The notes beneath the pieces were generated by a model. The model worked only from the letters and a program-made list of their open reading frames with translations. It searched no databases and had not been told where the DNA came from. Below, piece by piece: positions 34,818 through 44,944 of a stretch of 64,000 nt of DNA (the stretch's first letter is position 1; each line of letters opens with the position of its first letter). The stretch spans positions 121,368 through 185,367 of the forward strand of contig CAMYOD010000077.1 of the NCBI GenBank assembly GCA_947259975.1, in the 5' to 3' direction. Source of the stretch: an uncultured Gammaproteobacteria bacterium. GTDB lineage: Bacteria > Pseudomonadota > Gammaproteobacteria > HyVt-429. The position numbers and the translations under genes were made by a program.

Positions 34818-35465
34818 ATGTTGAGAGCAGGCATGACGACAATTCGATGGAGCGGCGCTCTGATTTGCTTTTTCTGGTTTGCGACCGCATTAGCAGCACC
34901 ATCGGCAACCGATGCTCTGGCGCGGTTTTTTTCCGAGGTGCAATCCTTCAATGCGCGTTTCGAGCAGGTGGTTCTGGATGAGGGCCGCAACGTCCTGCAG
35001 GAGACGTCAGGCAAAATGTGGATCGCGCGGCCGGGCAAATTCCGTTGGGAGTATGACCCGCCTTACCAGCAGCTCATCGTCGGTGACGGCAAGAAGGTAT
35101 GGGTTTATGACCTCGATCTCGAACAGATCACGGTGCGAGACATGGGTGGCGCGCTGGGCGATACGCCGGCGATCCTGCTCGCGGGCAAAGGAAATCTTGA
35201 CGATACCTTTGTTGTCAAAAAGCTCGGTGACCAGGGTAAGCTGGGCTGGGTGCAACTGTTGCCGAAGCGCACGGACGGTGGTTTCGAGGATATTCGGTTG
35301 GGATTTGAGGCCGGCAGGCTGCGGATCCTCGAATTGATCGATGCCTTCGGGCAGATGACCCGTATTACACTGCACAATGCCAGCGAAAACACGCAATTGA
35401 ACAAGCAAAGATTTGTTTTCGAGCCCCCGGCGGGCGTCGACATCATTCGCGAGGAAGTCCAATAG
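34818..35465 (+). CDS. lolA: Outer-membrane lipoprotein carrier LolA
   Basis: 215 residues with a signal peptide (ALICFFWFATALA). Mature features: FSEVQSFNARFEQVV, GKMWIARPGKFRWEYDPPYQQLIV and the WVYD strand, all typical of LolA, the periplasmic chaperone that carries lipoproteins from LolCDE to LolB. A second ATG five codons on could be the real start and also keeps the signal. Placed between ftsK and rarA as in E. coli. Confidence 0.93.
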   Translation: MLRAGMTTIRWSGALICFFWFATALAAPSATDALARFFSEVQSFNARFEQVVLDEGRNVLQETSGKMWIARPGKFRWEYDPPYQQLIVGDGKKVWVYDLDLEQITVRDMGGALGDTPAILLAGKGNLDDTFVVKKLGDQGKLGWVQLLPKRTDGGFEDIRLGFEAGRLRILELIDAFGQMTRITLHNASENTQLNKQRFVFEPPAGVDIIREEVQ

Positions 35466-35482
35466 GTCGTGCCTGCTCCGGC

Positions 35483-36889
35483 ATGGTATCGCCCAAAGAA
35501 CCGGCGACGCGCCGATCAGTCGTTACTGTGACCGAAAACAAAATGGATCGGGACTTGCGGCCGCTGGCGGATCGCATGCGACCGAGGTGTCTGGAGGAAT
35601 TCTTCGGTCAGTCACATCTACTGGGCTCCGGCAAGCCCTTGACCGAGGCGCTGGCGGGAAATGCACCCCATTCCATGGTCTTTTGGGGTCCGCCGGGCAG
35701 CGGCAAAACCACCCTCGCACGACTGCTGGCGACGCGCATGGGCGCGCGCTTCGAGGCCCTGTCCGCCGTGTTGGCCGGGGTCAAGGATATCCGCGCGATC
35801 GTCGCGATCGCGCAGCAGGAACTCGCCGCCGGGCATCGCACGGTACTGTTTGTTGACGAGGTGCATCGCTTCAACAAGTCACAGCAGGACGCCTTTTTGC
35901 CGCACGTTGAAGACGGCACCCTGCTGTTTATTGGCGCGACGACGGAAAACCCATCTTTCGAGTTAAATAACGCGTTGTTGTCCCGGTCCCGGGTCTACGT
36001 GCTGCAACCGCTCACCGGCGACGAAATTGCGCAGGTCGTCGAAGCGGCGATCGTAGACCGTGAGCGCGGGTTGGGATCGCTGGAGTTGCGTGTAAGCGAG
36101 GAGGCGCGGGAAATTTTTTGCGCGGCGGCGGATGGCGATGCCCGACGCGCACTCAACCTGCTTGAAATCGCCGCGGATCTGGCGACGGAGCAGGCAGATG
36201 GACCGGTGGTGACGGCCGCGGTTGCGAATGCGGTGGCCGCGGATACGCGACGTCGCTTCGACAAGGGCGGTGAGGTTTTCTACGATCAAATCTCGGCATT
36301 ACACAAATCAGTACGTGGCTCCGATCCGGATGCGGCGCTTTACTGGCTCGCACGCATGTTGGATGGCGGTTGCGATCCGCTTTATATCGCACGTCGCGTG
36401 TTGCGCATGGCGAGCGAGGATATCGGCAATGCGGATCCGCGGGCATTGCGCCTGGCCCTGGACGCGTGGGACGTGCAACAGCGACTGGGGAGTCCCGAAG
36501 GGGAACTGGCGATCGCACAGGCCGTAGTCTTTCTCGCCTGCGCGGCAAAGAGCAACGCGGTATATACCGCGTTCGCCGCGGCACGATCGGACGTAAGTGA
36601 ACACGGCTCCCTCGAGGTACCGCTACATTTGCGCAATGCGCCGACACGGCTCATGCGGGAGCTTGACTACGGCAAGGGCTACCGCTATTCCCACGACGAA
36701 CCGGAAGGCTATGCGGCAGGCCAGGAGTACTTTCCCGCGGGAATATCACGGCGCCAATACTACCGCCCGACGGCGCAGGGTCTGGAGCAGAAGATTAGCG
36801 AGAAGCTGGCGCGCCTGCGGCGTCTGGATACTGCGGCCCGGGCAGACGCCGCTAAGGCCACAGATAATTCACGAGACCCGAATCCTTGA
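35483..36889 (+). CDS. rarA: Replication-associated recombination protein RarA (MgsA)
   Basis: 468 residues. AAA+ ATPase related to clamp loaders: PLADRMRPRCLEEFFGQ box, Walker A GPPGSGKTT (about 69-77), Walker B VLFVDEVHRF, sensor-1 GATTENPSFE. Acts at stalled replication forks. Its true start may be a GTG 15 codons or an ATG 20 codons downstream, which would match the length of the E. coli N-terminus better. The last bases overlap the TTG start of crcB. Confidence 0.94.
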   Translation: MVSPKEPATRRSVVTVTENKMDRDLRPLADRMRPRCLEEFFGQSHLLGSGKPLTEALAGNAPHSMVFWGPPGSGKTTLARLLATRMGARFEALSAVLAGVKDIRAIVAIAQQELAAGHRTVLFVDEVHRFNKSQQDAFLPHVEDGTLLFIGATTENPSFELNNALLSRSRVYVLQPLTGDEIAQVVEAAIVDRERGLGSLELRVSEEAREIFCAAADGDARRALNLLEIAADLATEQADGPVVTAAVANAVAADTRRRFDKGGEVFYDQISALHKSVRGSDPDAALYWLARMLDGGCDPLYIARRVLRMASEDIGNADPRALRLALDAWDVQQRLGSPEGELAIAQAVVFLACAAKSNAVYTAFAAARSDVSEHGSLEVPLHLRNAPTRLMRELDYGKGYRYSHDEPEGYAAGQEYFPAGISRRQYYRPTAQGLEQKISEKLARLRRLDTAARADAAKATDNSRDPNP

Positions 36890-37260
36890 ACCAACTCGTG
36901 GCGATTGCTGTCGGTGGCGCCTGTGGCGCCTTATTGCGATTTTGGGCCTCCACCGGCGTTCACGGGATTTTGGGCCGTGGTTTCCCCTTCGGCACATTGA
37001 TTGTGAACGTGGCTGGCTCGTTTCTTATGGGGTTCCTTTTCGTGGCATTGGTCGAGCGATTCAATATGAGTCCAGAGTGGCGCGCGGCCTTACTGGTCGG
37101 AGTGCTCGGTGCATTCACGACCTTCTCGACATTCTCCATCGAGACGCTGAATCTGATCGAGGAGGGTGCGCGGCTCAAGGCCGTGCTGAATGTTTTTCTC
37201 AGCGTCAGCCTATGCCTTGGCGGCGCTTGGGTGGGTGTCGTTTTGGCGCGCCAGATCTAG
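36886..37260 (+). CDS. crcB: Fluoride exporter CrcB/Fluc
   Basis: 124 residues with four membrane helices, TTG start in a TTGA overlap with rarA. GGACGALLRFW, FPFGTLIVNVAGSF and the signature GAFTTFSTFS are the Fluc pore residues. Exports fluoride as a dual-topology dimer; a single gene fits a homodimer. No fluoride riboswitch is seen before it, in keeping with its position inside an operon. Confidence 0.93.
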   Translation: MNQLVAIAVGGACGALLRFWASTGVHGILGRGFPFGTLIVNVAGSFLMGFLFVALVERFNMSPEWRAALLVGVLGAFTTFSTFSIETLNLIEEGARLKAVLNVFLSVSLCLGGAWVGVVLARQI

Positions 37261-37307
37261 ACTGCGGACCTAAACAGAAATCGCGAATCTCAAACCGGAC
37301 GGATATT

Positions 37308-37613
37308 ATGAATACACAGCAAGTCACTTTTGTGCGTATTTATCTCACCGAGAAGGACCGGCGTCTGGACGAGCTCGTGCAGCGTCTGCACGACCAGGAG
37401 CAGGTCCGAGGCGTTACGGTGTTTCGCGGAATTGAAGGGTTCGGTGAATCGGGCACGGTGCACGGCGCCACGCTCGTTGACCTGGCAATGGATCTGCCTG
37501 TGGTGATCGAATTCTTTGATGATGCGACGAAGGTCGAGGTCATCCTCGAACACCTGATGGGCGTGCTGGAACCTGGCCATATAGTGAAGTGGTCGGCGGA
37601 AGTCTGTGAATAA
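37308..37613 (+). CDS. DUF190-family protein (PII-like fold)
   Basis: About 101 residues from an ATG that follows a 47-base gap; the long frame open upstream runs out of phase through rarA and crcB and is not coding. VTFVRIYLTEKDR, GVTVFRGIEGFGESG and the final IEFFDDATKVE match DUF190, a small PII-like family often found next to crcB. Its function is unproved; the link suggests a sensor or regulator of the fluoride channel. Confidence 0.82.
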   Translation: MNTQQVTFVRIYLTEKDRRLDELVQRLHDQEQVRGVTVFRGIEGFGESGTVHGATLVDLAMDLPVVIEFFDDATKVEVILEHLMGVLEPGHIVKWSAEVCE

Positions 37614-37648
37614 GCAAGCCAATAGACGCGAAAAAACCGGAGTCCTGA

Positions 37649-38926
<1,278 letters not shown>

Positions 38927-38978
38927 CGCTTGGCAGCGTTTGGAGTTGGGTATGGCATCGCCGATGTCCCGTTTCATC

Positions 38979-39006
38979 ATGACCCGGTCACACGCCCGTA
39001 GATAAT
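38979..39006 (+). promoter_or_regulatory. Candidate promoter of the lapG leader
   Basis: ATGACC (4/6 to -35) and GATAAT (5/6 to -10) with a 16-base spacer lie in the 257-base gap after serS. Transcription would start near 39013, placing the ops element about 60 bases into the RNA. Confidence 0.4.
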
Positions 39007-39073
39007 TTAGATCGTGCGGGCGAAACCTGATCGATGATGTACGTTAGGCCGGCGGTGCAAACTGTACGGTCCT

Positions 39074-39089
39074 GGCGGTAGCGTGCTTT
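39074..39089 (+). promoter_or_regulatory. ops element (RfaH/NusG-paralogue recruitment site)
   Basis: GGCGGTAGCGTGCTTT reproduces the enterobacterial ops element (core GGCGGTAG followed by CGT). In the non-template strand it pauses RNA polymerase and loads RfaH, which suppresses Rho-dependent polarity in long polysaccharide and surface operons. Here it is in the untranslated leader 95 bases before lapG, on the strand of lapGD and of all region D genes. The upstream half of the 39-base JUMPstart is only loosely matched. No rfaH gene lies in the window. Confidence 0.7.
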
Positions 39090-39132
39090 GTATTGATAAG
39101 CCGCGTTGAACCGCATCCAATCTGCCAATCAA

Positions 39133-39149
39133 TGAAAATCCTATTTTCA
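39133..39149. repeat. Inverted repeat TGAAAAT-CCT-ATTTTCA
   Basis: Perfect 7-bp arms with a 3-base centre in the lapG leader, 44 bases after the ops element. AT-rich, with no T-run after it; could be a regulator site or a weak RNA hairpin. Confidence 0.45.
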
Positions 39150-39183
39150 CAATTGGGGTCGCTTCGGACCCGGTCGATCCGTT

Positions 39184-39918
39184 GTGCGGAGCACTCTGTA
39201 TGCACGGTTGTCGGTTGCGCGCAGCGCTATGTCGGTATGGCGAAATCGAACAGGTATCAACAAACGGCCGCCGCGGTTCCGGGCGCTGTGTGCGGTGCTC
39301 GCATTGATTTGCGTGTTGTTGATTACGGACGAGGCGATCGGGATCCCGCAGGATCTGCTGGATACTGTGCAGCGCAAGTATGGCAAGCGCGCAATAAAGA
39401 TCCTGATGCAATGGCAAGAGCTTGTGAATAAGAACGGTGCAAGCAGTGACGAGGAAAAGCTGCGCGCGGTGAATCGTTTCTTCAACCGCAAGATAAGGTT
39501 CATTACCGACAAGCGGCATTGGGGCAAGAAAGACTATTGGGCGACCCCGCTCGAGACCATGGGAACCCGCGGTGGTGATTGTGAAGATTTTTCAATTGCC
39601 AAGTATTTTACGCTGCTCGAGATGGGTGTGCCGGATAAGCGCATGCGCATCACCTACGTACGGGCGAAGCGCATCAATCAGGCACACATGGTGCTGACCT
39701 ATTACCCATCACCAGGAGCCGAGCCGTTGGTGTTGGACAATCTGACGGATCGCATCAGACCGGCATCGAAGCGCAAGGATCTGAAACCGGTATACAGCTT
39801 CAACGGTTCGAGCCTCTGGATGTCGAAGGAGCGTGGCGGTGGGCGCGTGGGCAGCTCCGGGAATATCGGTTTATGGCGCGAGCTCCAGGCGCGTCACAAT
39901 AATTCGTGGAAACATTAA
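39184..39918 (+). CDS. lapG: LapG-family periplasmic cysteine protease
   Basis: 244 residues (GTG start; an ATG 15 codons on is a good alternative). A hydrophobic signal segment lies near 35-52. The transglutaminase-like fold has the catalytic triad C133 (GGDCEDF), H168 (AHMVL) and D185 (VLDNL). LapG cuts the N-terminal retention module of LapA-type adhesins at a di-alanine site and needs calcium; the acidic cluster around the Cys fits. Followed 18 bases later by lapD, which holds LapG when c-di-GMP is high. No adhesin gene is in the window. Confidence 0.9.
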   Translation: MRSTLYARLSVARSAMSVWRNRTGINKRPPRFRALCAVLALICVLLITDEAIGIPQDLLDTVQRKYGKRAIKILMQWQELVNKNGASSDEEKLRAVNRFFNRKIRFITDKRHWGKKDYWATPLETMGTRGGDCEDFSIAKYFTLLEMGVPDKRMRITYVRAKRINQAHMVLTYYPSPGAEPLVLDNLTDRIRPASKRKDLKPVYSFNGSSLWMSKERGGGRVGSSGNIGLWRELQARHNNSWKH

Positions 39919-39936
39919 TGTGAGCGACGCGCAAGA

Positions 39937-41895
39937 ATGACCCTATCTCGCCAATTGGCCATTTTGATTTCGCTTCTGTTCGTGTTGGTGTTCGCGGGCA
40001 CTTTGTATATCAGCGTCCATAACACGCGGCAGTATCTGGCGGAACAATTGCAGTCACATGCCCAGGATACCGCCACCTCGCTCGGGCTCTCGCTGGTGCC
40101 GCCACTGGCCGAGGGCGATGTGCCGTTAGCCGAGACCATGGTGAACGCGATTTTCGATGCCGGGTACTACAAGGAGATTCACGTCGAGGATCCGACGGGC
40201 GGCAAGCTCGTGGAACGGAATCTCGACGTGCAGATCGAACGCGTGCCGGATTGGTTCGTGCGCATGATCACGCTCGAGGCGCCGCAGGCGATGTCCGAGG
40301 TCACGACCGGTTGGCGCTATGCCGGCAAGGTGCTGGTGACCAGTCATCCGGGTTACGCGTATCGGGAGTTATGGGCACGCGCGGCGCAGACATTCTGGTG
40401 GTTCCTGGGTGCACTGGCGGCTGCCGTGGTTCTGCTGATCGCAGTGCTGCGCTTCGCGCTGGCACCCCTGCGTCAGGTAGAGAGCCAGGCGGTGGCCATC
40501 AGCGAGCGGGAATTTCCGATCCTCGAGAAGCTGCCCTACACACGGGAGTTACGCCGCGTCGTGACCGCGATGAATCGAATGTCGCAGAAGGTCAAGCGCA
40601 TGCTCGGCGATCAAACGGCATTGACCGAGCGGTTACGTGAGCAGGCGAACCAGGACCCGGTGACAGGGCTCGGAAATCGCCGCAACTTCGATGCACGGCT
40701 GCACCATCTCGTGGAGTCGGGCGAGCAGTTTATGTCGGGCGCGATCTATCTGATGGAACTCTATCAATTCAAGGCCTATAACGATCGCTGCGGTTATGAG
40801 GCCGGCGATGAGCTGCTGCGGCAAAGCGGAATCATCGTGCGCCGCGTATTTGGCGACGGTGAGCGCAATGTGGTCGCCCGTTTAGGGGGTGCGAGTTTCG
40901 GTATCATTGCGCGCAACGTGACGCCGGAGGAGGCGCGCGACCTGGCTGATCGTCTCACCCGCGAACTCGCGCAATTGCATGATCAAGGGTTTGGCGAGAA
41001 ACTGAATCTCGGGCATGTGGGTTGCGCCTACTATCGCGGCGGCCGCGCGCCCTCGGAGCTGCTCGCGGAAGCCGATATGGCGTTGCGCGCGGCAGACCGC
41101 CAGGGCGCGAATGCCTTTCATATGTACGAACCGCAGGATCTGTCCGCGACGGAGATTCATGGTTCGCAGCAGTGGTCGCAGATACTGCGTGACGTTATTC
41201 GGCGCCGCGACGTGGTGCTGCACTTTCAACCGACTGTGGCCTGTGACAGTCGCAGCGTTCTGCATTACGAAGTGTTGGCGCGCATCGCGGGTGACGGCGA
41301 GGTGCCCGTATCAGCAGGTGTGTTTATGCCCATGGCGGAACGCCATGGTCTGACTCAGGATCTGGATCGAGTCATTGTCGAAGCCGTAATCGCCAGCGTC
41401 GCGGGCGCGAAACCGGAGAACGTGAAGTTCGCCGTAAATCTGTCGCCCGAGTCGATTCACGACGCCGGGTTTATCGATTGGTTGTGTCAGGCGCTCAGGA
41501 CGAATTCTGATGTGGCGCGGCGGCTGATTTTCGAAGCGCCTGAATATGGCGCGACTGCGGACCTCGCCGGGCTGCGGTCCTGTATCGATCAGGTAAGGCA
41601 GACGGGTGCGCAATTTGCACTCGATCATTTCGGCGCCGGTTTCACCAGCTTCGGATATCTGCGCGATCTCAAGCTCGACTACATCAAGATCGACGGCAGC
41701 TATATTCGCGGCTTGCCGGCAAACAAGGACAATCAGTTTTTCGTAAACGCCCTGGCGGACATCGCCCATGGCCTCGATATCCAGGTTGTCGCGGAATCCG
41801 TGGAAACCCCGGACGAATGGGGACTGCTGGCGGCCCTGCACATCGATGCGGCGCAGGGCTTTCACTTGGGGCGGCCGCAGCCAGAGCCGGGGTAG
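39937..41895 (+). CDS. lapD: LapD-family c-di-GMP receptor with degenerate GGDEF and EAL
   Basis: 652 residues: membrane helix (about 7-27), periplasmic LapD domain (28-150), second helix (about 152-175), HAMP, then GGDEF and EAL. The GGDEF motif reads GGASF (317-321), so no cyclase activity is expected. The EAL motif reads EVL (445-447) and the metal-binding Asp pair reads D563-H564, so diesterase activity is also unlikely, while most other EAL-site residues needed to bind c-di-GMP (VNLSPE, FEAPE, KIDGSY, ESVE) remain. Matches LapD: ligand binding inside the cell is passed through HAMP to the periplasmic domain that captures LapG. Confidence 0.92.
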   Translation: MTLSRQLAILISLLFVLVFAGTLYISVHNTRQYLAEQLQSHAQDTATSLGLSLVPPLAEGDVPLAETMVNAIFDAGYYKEIHVEDPTGGKLVERNLDVQIERVPDWFVRMITLEAPQAMSEVTTGWRYAGKVLVTSHPGYAYRELWARAAQTFWWFLGALAAAVVLLIAVLRFALAPLRQVESQAVAISEREFPILEKLPYTRELRRVVTAMNRMSQKVKRMLGDQTALTERLREQANQDPVTGLGNRRNFDARLHHLVESGEQFMSGAIYLMELYQFKAYNDRCGYEAGDELLRQSGIIVRRVFGDGERNVVARLGGASFGIIARNVTPEEARDLADRLTRELAQLHDQGFGEKLNLGHVGCAYYRGGRAPSELLAEADMALRAADRQGANAFHMYEPQDLSATEIHGSQQWSQILRDVIRRRDVVLHFQPTVACDSRSVLHYEVLARIAGDGEVPVSAGVFMPMAERHGLTQDLDRVIVEAVIASVAGAKPENVKFAVNLSPESIHDAGFIDWLCQALRTNSDVARRLIFEAPEYGATADLAGLRSCIDQVRQTGAQFALDHFGAGFTSFGYLRDLKLDYIKIDGSYIRGLPANKDNQFFVNALADIAHGLDIQVVAESVETPDEWGLLAALHIDAAQGFHLGRPQPEPG

Positions 41896-42033
41896 GCGGG
41901 GGAGGCCGGCGGCGAAGTGTGCGAAATTCACTTGTACTAAAGGGCAAAACAACCGATATTTAGTATATATTCACGTATTTATGTAATGTTTTTCAGAAAT
42001 CAGTTCACGTTCGTCCGGGACCCAAAGTGTGGG

Positions 42034-42039
42034 TATAAT
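42034..42039 (+). promoter_or_regulatory. Consensus -10 box upstream of region D
   Basis: TATAAT preceded by GTGG lies 51 bases before the ATG of the first region D gene, in the 194-base gap after lapD. No good -35 hexamer stands at 16-18 bases, so an activator may be needed. An AT-rich stretch (about 41950-41995) precedes it. Confidence 0.45.
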
Positions 42040-42089
42040 GCCCGCATAATCGAGGTTCTCGTGGGACCTGTGGGGGGATAAGAGCAATC

Positions 42090-43334
42090 ATGAAACACAC
42101 AGTCGATTTGAAACTTTTTAGAATTCTCCGGGGCGCCGTCGTGGGTCTCGGTGTCATGTTATTGGCGCCACTCGCCCAGGCGGAGATCGTCGGCGACGCG
42201 CATATCCAAAGCGATGCGGATAACGTGCGCCTGGATATCGATAGTCGCACCTACGGCGAGGTATTGGAGTTCTTTGATGAAGGCTACCCGACGGCTTCGG
42301 TGTTGTTGCACGCGGTCAGCATGGGTATCAGCATTGACGATGCGGTGTATCTGGCCACCAAGGCGAACGCGGACGATGCCGCGGAAATCTATTCCACCGC
42401 CATTGGTATGTTGCCATCATTGCCGGGCTGGGTCTGTCACGCGGGCGGTTCCGCATCCGGGCGCTTTCATCGCGACATCAAACTAACGGATCTGCCGCCG
42501 CAGCCCACCCTGCAGTCGGTGGCGGACCGCTTCTTCGATAACAACGAGCGGCTCGCGCCGTTTCCGGATTGGCAGGCAGGGCAGGCGCACATGAACGTGT
42601 CTGTGGCCGAGCTCAAGGCCAAGTTGGGTCCCGCATTTTGGTACCAGTTGGGCAATTCGACGGGCGGCTCCCAGCCGGTGTTTGTGTCCCTGTATCGTGG
42701 CAACCGGGCCATCGTCGTCGACGACAATCTGGGCCAGGTTGCCAAGGCCGAACAGCAGGGTGTCACCGAGCTGCCGGTGGTGATCGTCTACAACGACGGA
42801 CAATTCAGCGCTGTCAGCGAGCTGGGTCCCGATGCCACGCTCAACGAAGTGGCGAATCGTTTTTTCAGTGGCGGGGTTGAGCTGACTGCGGTCCCAAAAT
42901 GGGAGAAAGGAGATTTCCACCTCGAGGTCCTGGGCAATGAATTCGGCGAGACATTTATTCTGCCTAAGAAAGAGGACATTCCTGCAGACAAGTGGGCGGC
43001 CATTGTGTCGGACCTGCAGCAGAACGGTTTCAAGAAACAACCCGCCATGGTGTCGCTGATGAGCAATAATCGCATGTGGCTGGACGAGCCCGAGCGTATC
43101 ACCGCGGCGCAGGATCTGGGCATGGAAAAAATCCCAACGCTGTTTCTTTATCACGGCATCAACCGCCTGGCCTGCGGGCTGCCGGCATCCACTTGCGCGG
43201 ATCTTATTTGTGATGCGGCGGTCGCGGCGGGTGCGGATCCGACCGTATGTGACGAAGCCCCCGGCGCGGGCGCAACACGTACGCTGGCCGCGCCACCGCC
43301 ACCCCCCGGAGGCGGCGTCCCAAGCGACTCGTAG
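42090..43334 (+). CDS. Secreted protein with duplicated thioredoxin-like unit, no CXXC
   Basis: 414 residues, not recognised as a named family. Signal peptide (about 11-31, ending AQA). Two internal repeats of about 100 residues (139-236 and 249-356) align: TLQSVADRFFDNN with TLNEVANRFFSGG, LPVVIVYNDG with IPTLFLYHG. Each ends in a strand-Pro-strand pattern like the cis-Pro half of thioredoxin, but no CXXC is present. Cys residues are few (116, 362, 369, 374, 387), and the tail is proline-rich. It lies just ahead of the beta-barrel and Wzc genes, so a periplasmic or outer-membrane assembly role in polysaccharide export is plausible, not shown. Confidence 0.6.
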   Translation: MKHTVDLKLFRILRGAVVGLGVMLLAPLAQAEIVGDAHIQSDADNVRLDIDSRTYGEVLEFFDEGYPTASVLLHAVSMGISIDDAVYLATKANADDAAEIYSTAIGMLPSLPGWVCHAGGSASGRFHRDIKLTDLPPQPTLQSVADRFFDNNERLAPFPDWQAGQAHMNVSVAELKAKLGPAFWYQLGNSTGGSQPVFVSLYRGNRAIVVDDNLGQVAKAEQQGVTELPVVIVYNDGQFSAVSELGPDATLNEVANRFFSGGVELTAVPKWEKGDFHLEVLGNEFGETFILPKKEDIPADKWAAIVSDLQQNGFKKQPAMVSLMSNNRMWLDEPERITAAQDLGMEKIPTLFLYHGINRLACGLPASTCADLICDAAVAAGADPTVCDEAPGAGATRTLAAPPPPPGGGVPSDS

Positions 43335-43371
43335 GGCTCAATAATTAGATCAACCCACGGAGAAACAAAGA

Positions 43372-44661
43372 ATGTCGATAACAAGAATCAAGGTTGACGC
43401 GAAAACGGGTTTAGGGCGAGTAACGAAGCTTCGTCGCGCCGTGGCAACGGCGCTGTTGTGTGCAGCCGTTGCACCGGCCACCGTTTTGGCGTTGGATTAT
43501 GTCGAGCCGCTCGGCGCGTCAACCCTGCGGGATACGGAACCGGCCCTGTTTGACGATGATCTCGAGGTGTTTCCGGGCTTCTATCCTTCGATCACCTTCA
43601 GCATTTCACGGACCGACAACGCCTTCCGTACGGAGACCGACGAGCAAAGCGATACCTACTACGGGTTGGCACCGTCGCTGTTATACAAGACCGATTTCGG
43701 GCGTCACCGCTTTCAGGCTTCCTATAATGGTAGCTACACCAGTCACGATGACTTCTCGACTGAGGATGCCACCACCCATCGGTTGCGCGCATTGTTAGGG
43801 CTGGACGTCACCGAGATTCTGGATATCGGCCTGCAGGCCAGCTATATCGATGGCCAGGAATCTCGTGGCATCGCCGGCTCTCGTTTCGTTGGCGCCATAC
43901 CGGAACCGGACGAGTATGAAGAGAGGGCGGCGGAGCTGAACGCGACATTGGGCCGGCGCACCAACCGGCTGCAATTAACCGGCGCGGTGGGTATCTCCGA
44001 ACTCAGGTACACGAACAACAACCAGGAAGGTCGCGACCGGGACACGGATTACGTGCGCGGCGCGTTGTACTGGAACGTGACGCCGGTGACCGCGGTATTC
44101 GTGGAGGCCGCCGAAGCAGAGATCGACTACGTCAATCCGGCCAGCGCGCCACTGAATCTGGACAGCACCGAGACCAGTTATGGCGTCGGCGTCGTCTGGA
44201 TACCCACGGATATCACCCGGGCGCAGTTTAAGATCGGCAACCTTGAGAAGGACCTGGATGATCCGACGCTGGAGGATTCAGACGGTACCTATTATTCGGG
44301 CCGCATTACTTGGGCACCACGCACCTATTCGACCTTCGATCTATATGGATCCCGCTCGACGGAAGAGAGCACCTTGCCGGACTCCAGCTTTATCGAAAGC
44401 GATCTTCTCGGCCTCCAATGGAATCATGGATTCACCGATCAATGGCGTGGGCGGGCGTTTGCGGAGTTGATCGATGATCAGTTCAGCACGGGTCGTAACG
44501 ATGACATCACGAACTATGGTCTGGGCTTGGCCTACCGTATGCTTTCCTGGCTTGATCTGGGGCTCAATTGGACACATACGGAACGGGATTCGGACTTCGT
44601 CGGCGTGGATTTCGAAGAGGACGTCATCAGCTTTACGGCGACCGCGGCACGACAGCAATAG
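43372..44661 (+). CDS. Outer-membrane beta-barrel protein (BBP2-like)
   Basis: 429 residues. Signal peptide (about 23-42, cleavage near VLALD). The mature part is a series of alternating amphipathic strands, many ending in aromatic residues, with turn motifs such as RTDNAFRTE and TERDSDF, matching the putative beta-barrel family found in exopolysaccharide operons. It ends in ...SFTATAARQQ instead of the usual terminal Phe, though strand alternation holds. Likely an outer-membrane protein for secretion of the region D polymer. An AGGAG-like site (GGAGAAACAAAG) precedes the ATG. Confidence 0.72.
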   Translation: MSITRIKVDAKTGLGRVTKLRRAVATALLCAAVAPATVLALDYVEPLGASTLRDTEPALFDDDLEVFPGFYPSITFSISRTDNAFRTETDEQSDTYYGLAPSLLYKTDFGRHRFQASYNGSYTSHDDFSTEDATTHRLRALLGLDVTEILDIGLQASYIDGQESRGIAGSRFVGAIPEPDEYEERAAELNATLGRRTNRLQLTGAVGISELRYTNNNQEGRDRDTDYVRGALYWNVTPVTAVFVEAAEAEIDYVNPASAPLNLDSTETSYGVGVVWIPTDITRAQFKIGNLEKDLDDPTLEDSDGTYYSGRITWAPRTYSTFDLYGSRSTEESTLPDSSFIESDLLGLQWNHGFTDQWRGRAFAELIDDQFSTGRNDDITNYGLGLAYRMLSWLDLGLNWTHTERDSDFVGVDFEEDVISFTATAARQQ

Positions 44662-44944
44662 TCTTTGTCCGCAGAGCATTTTCACGCCCGCGGTCGGTGT
44701 CCCGAAACGCGATAGGGATCGTAGTGCGACAAGGCAGCCCGGGGGGTCGGCACCGCAGTTCGGGCGGGACCGGCCCTGTCTGATCGACACTCACGCTGCG
44801 GATTTATGGCCTATACTTTATAGCTACTATGACGGTGCGCCGGATACCTGCAAAACCTGCCAGAGCACCCTTACCCGGGCGCGCCTGAGGCCGGGCGCCG
44901 TTCAACTGCAGCCTGTAAATGCTTTTTAGATCCATCCTCCTTTC
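44662..44944. other. 283-base gap between barrel and wzc genes
   Basis: No gene is supported here. TATACT at 44812-44817 could be a -10 box but has no matching -35, and a GC-rich inverted segment lies near 44873-44897. TCCTCC just before the next start is on the wrong strand to be a ribosome site. Confidence 0.4.

Noticed and set aside
36760..36767. CTACCGCC (ops core on the minus strand)
   Set aside because: Lies within rarA codons, antisense to the operon, without the extension.
36597..37307. Long in-frame extension upstream of the DUF190 gene
   Set aside because: Runs out of phase through rarA and crcB; only the last 101 codons look like a protein family.
38927..39183. Possible tRNA gene after serS
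   Set aside because: No cloverleaf, no T-loop consensus (GGTTCRA) found in the gap; only leader elements are seen.
41915..41933. AAGTG...CACTT inverted repeat after lapD as terminator
   Set aside because: 5-bp stem, 9-base loop and no T-tract.
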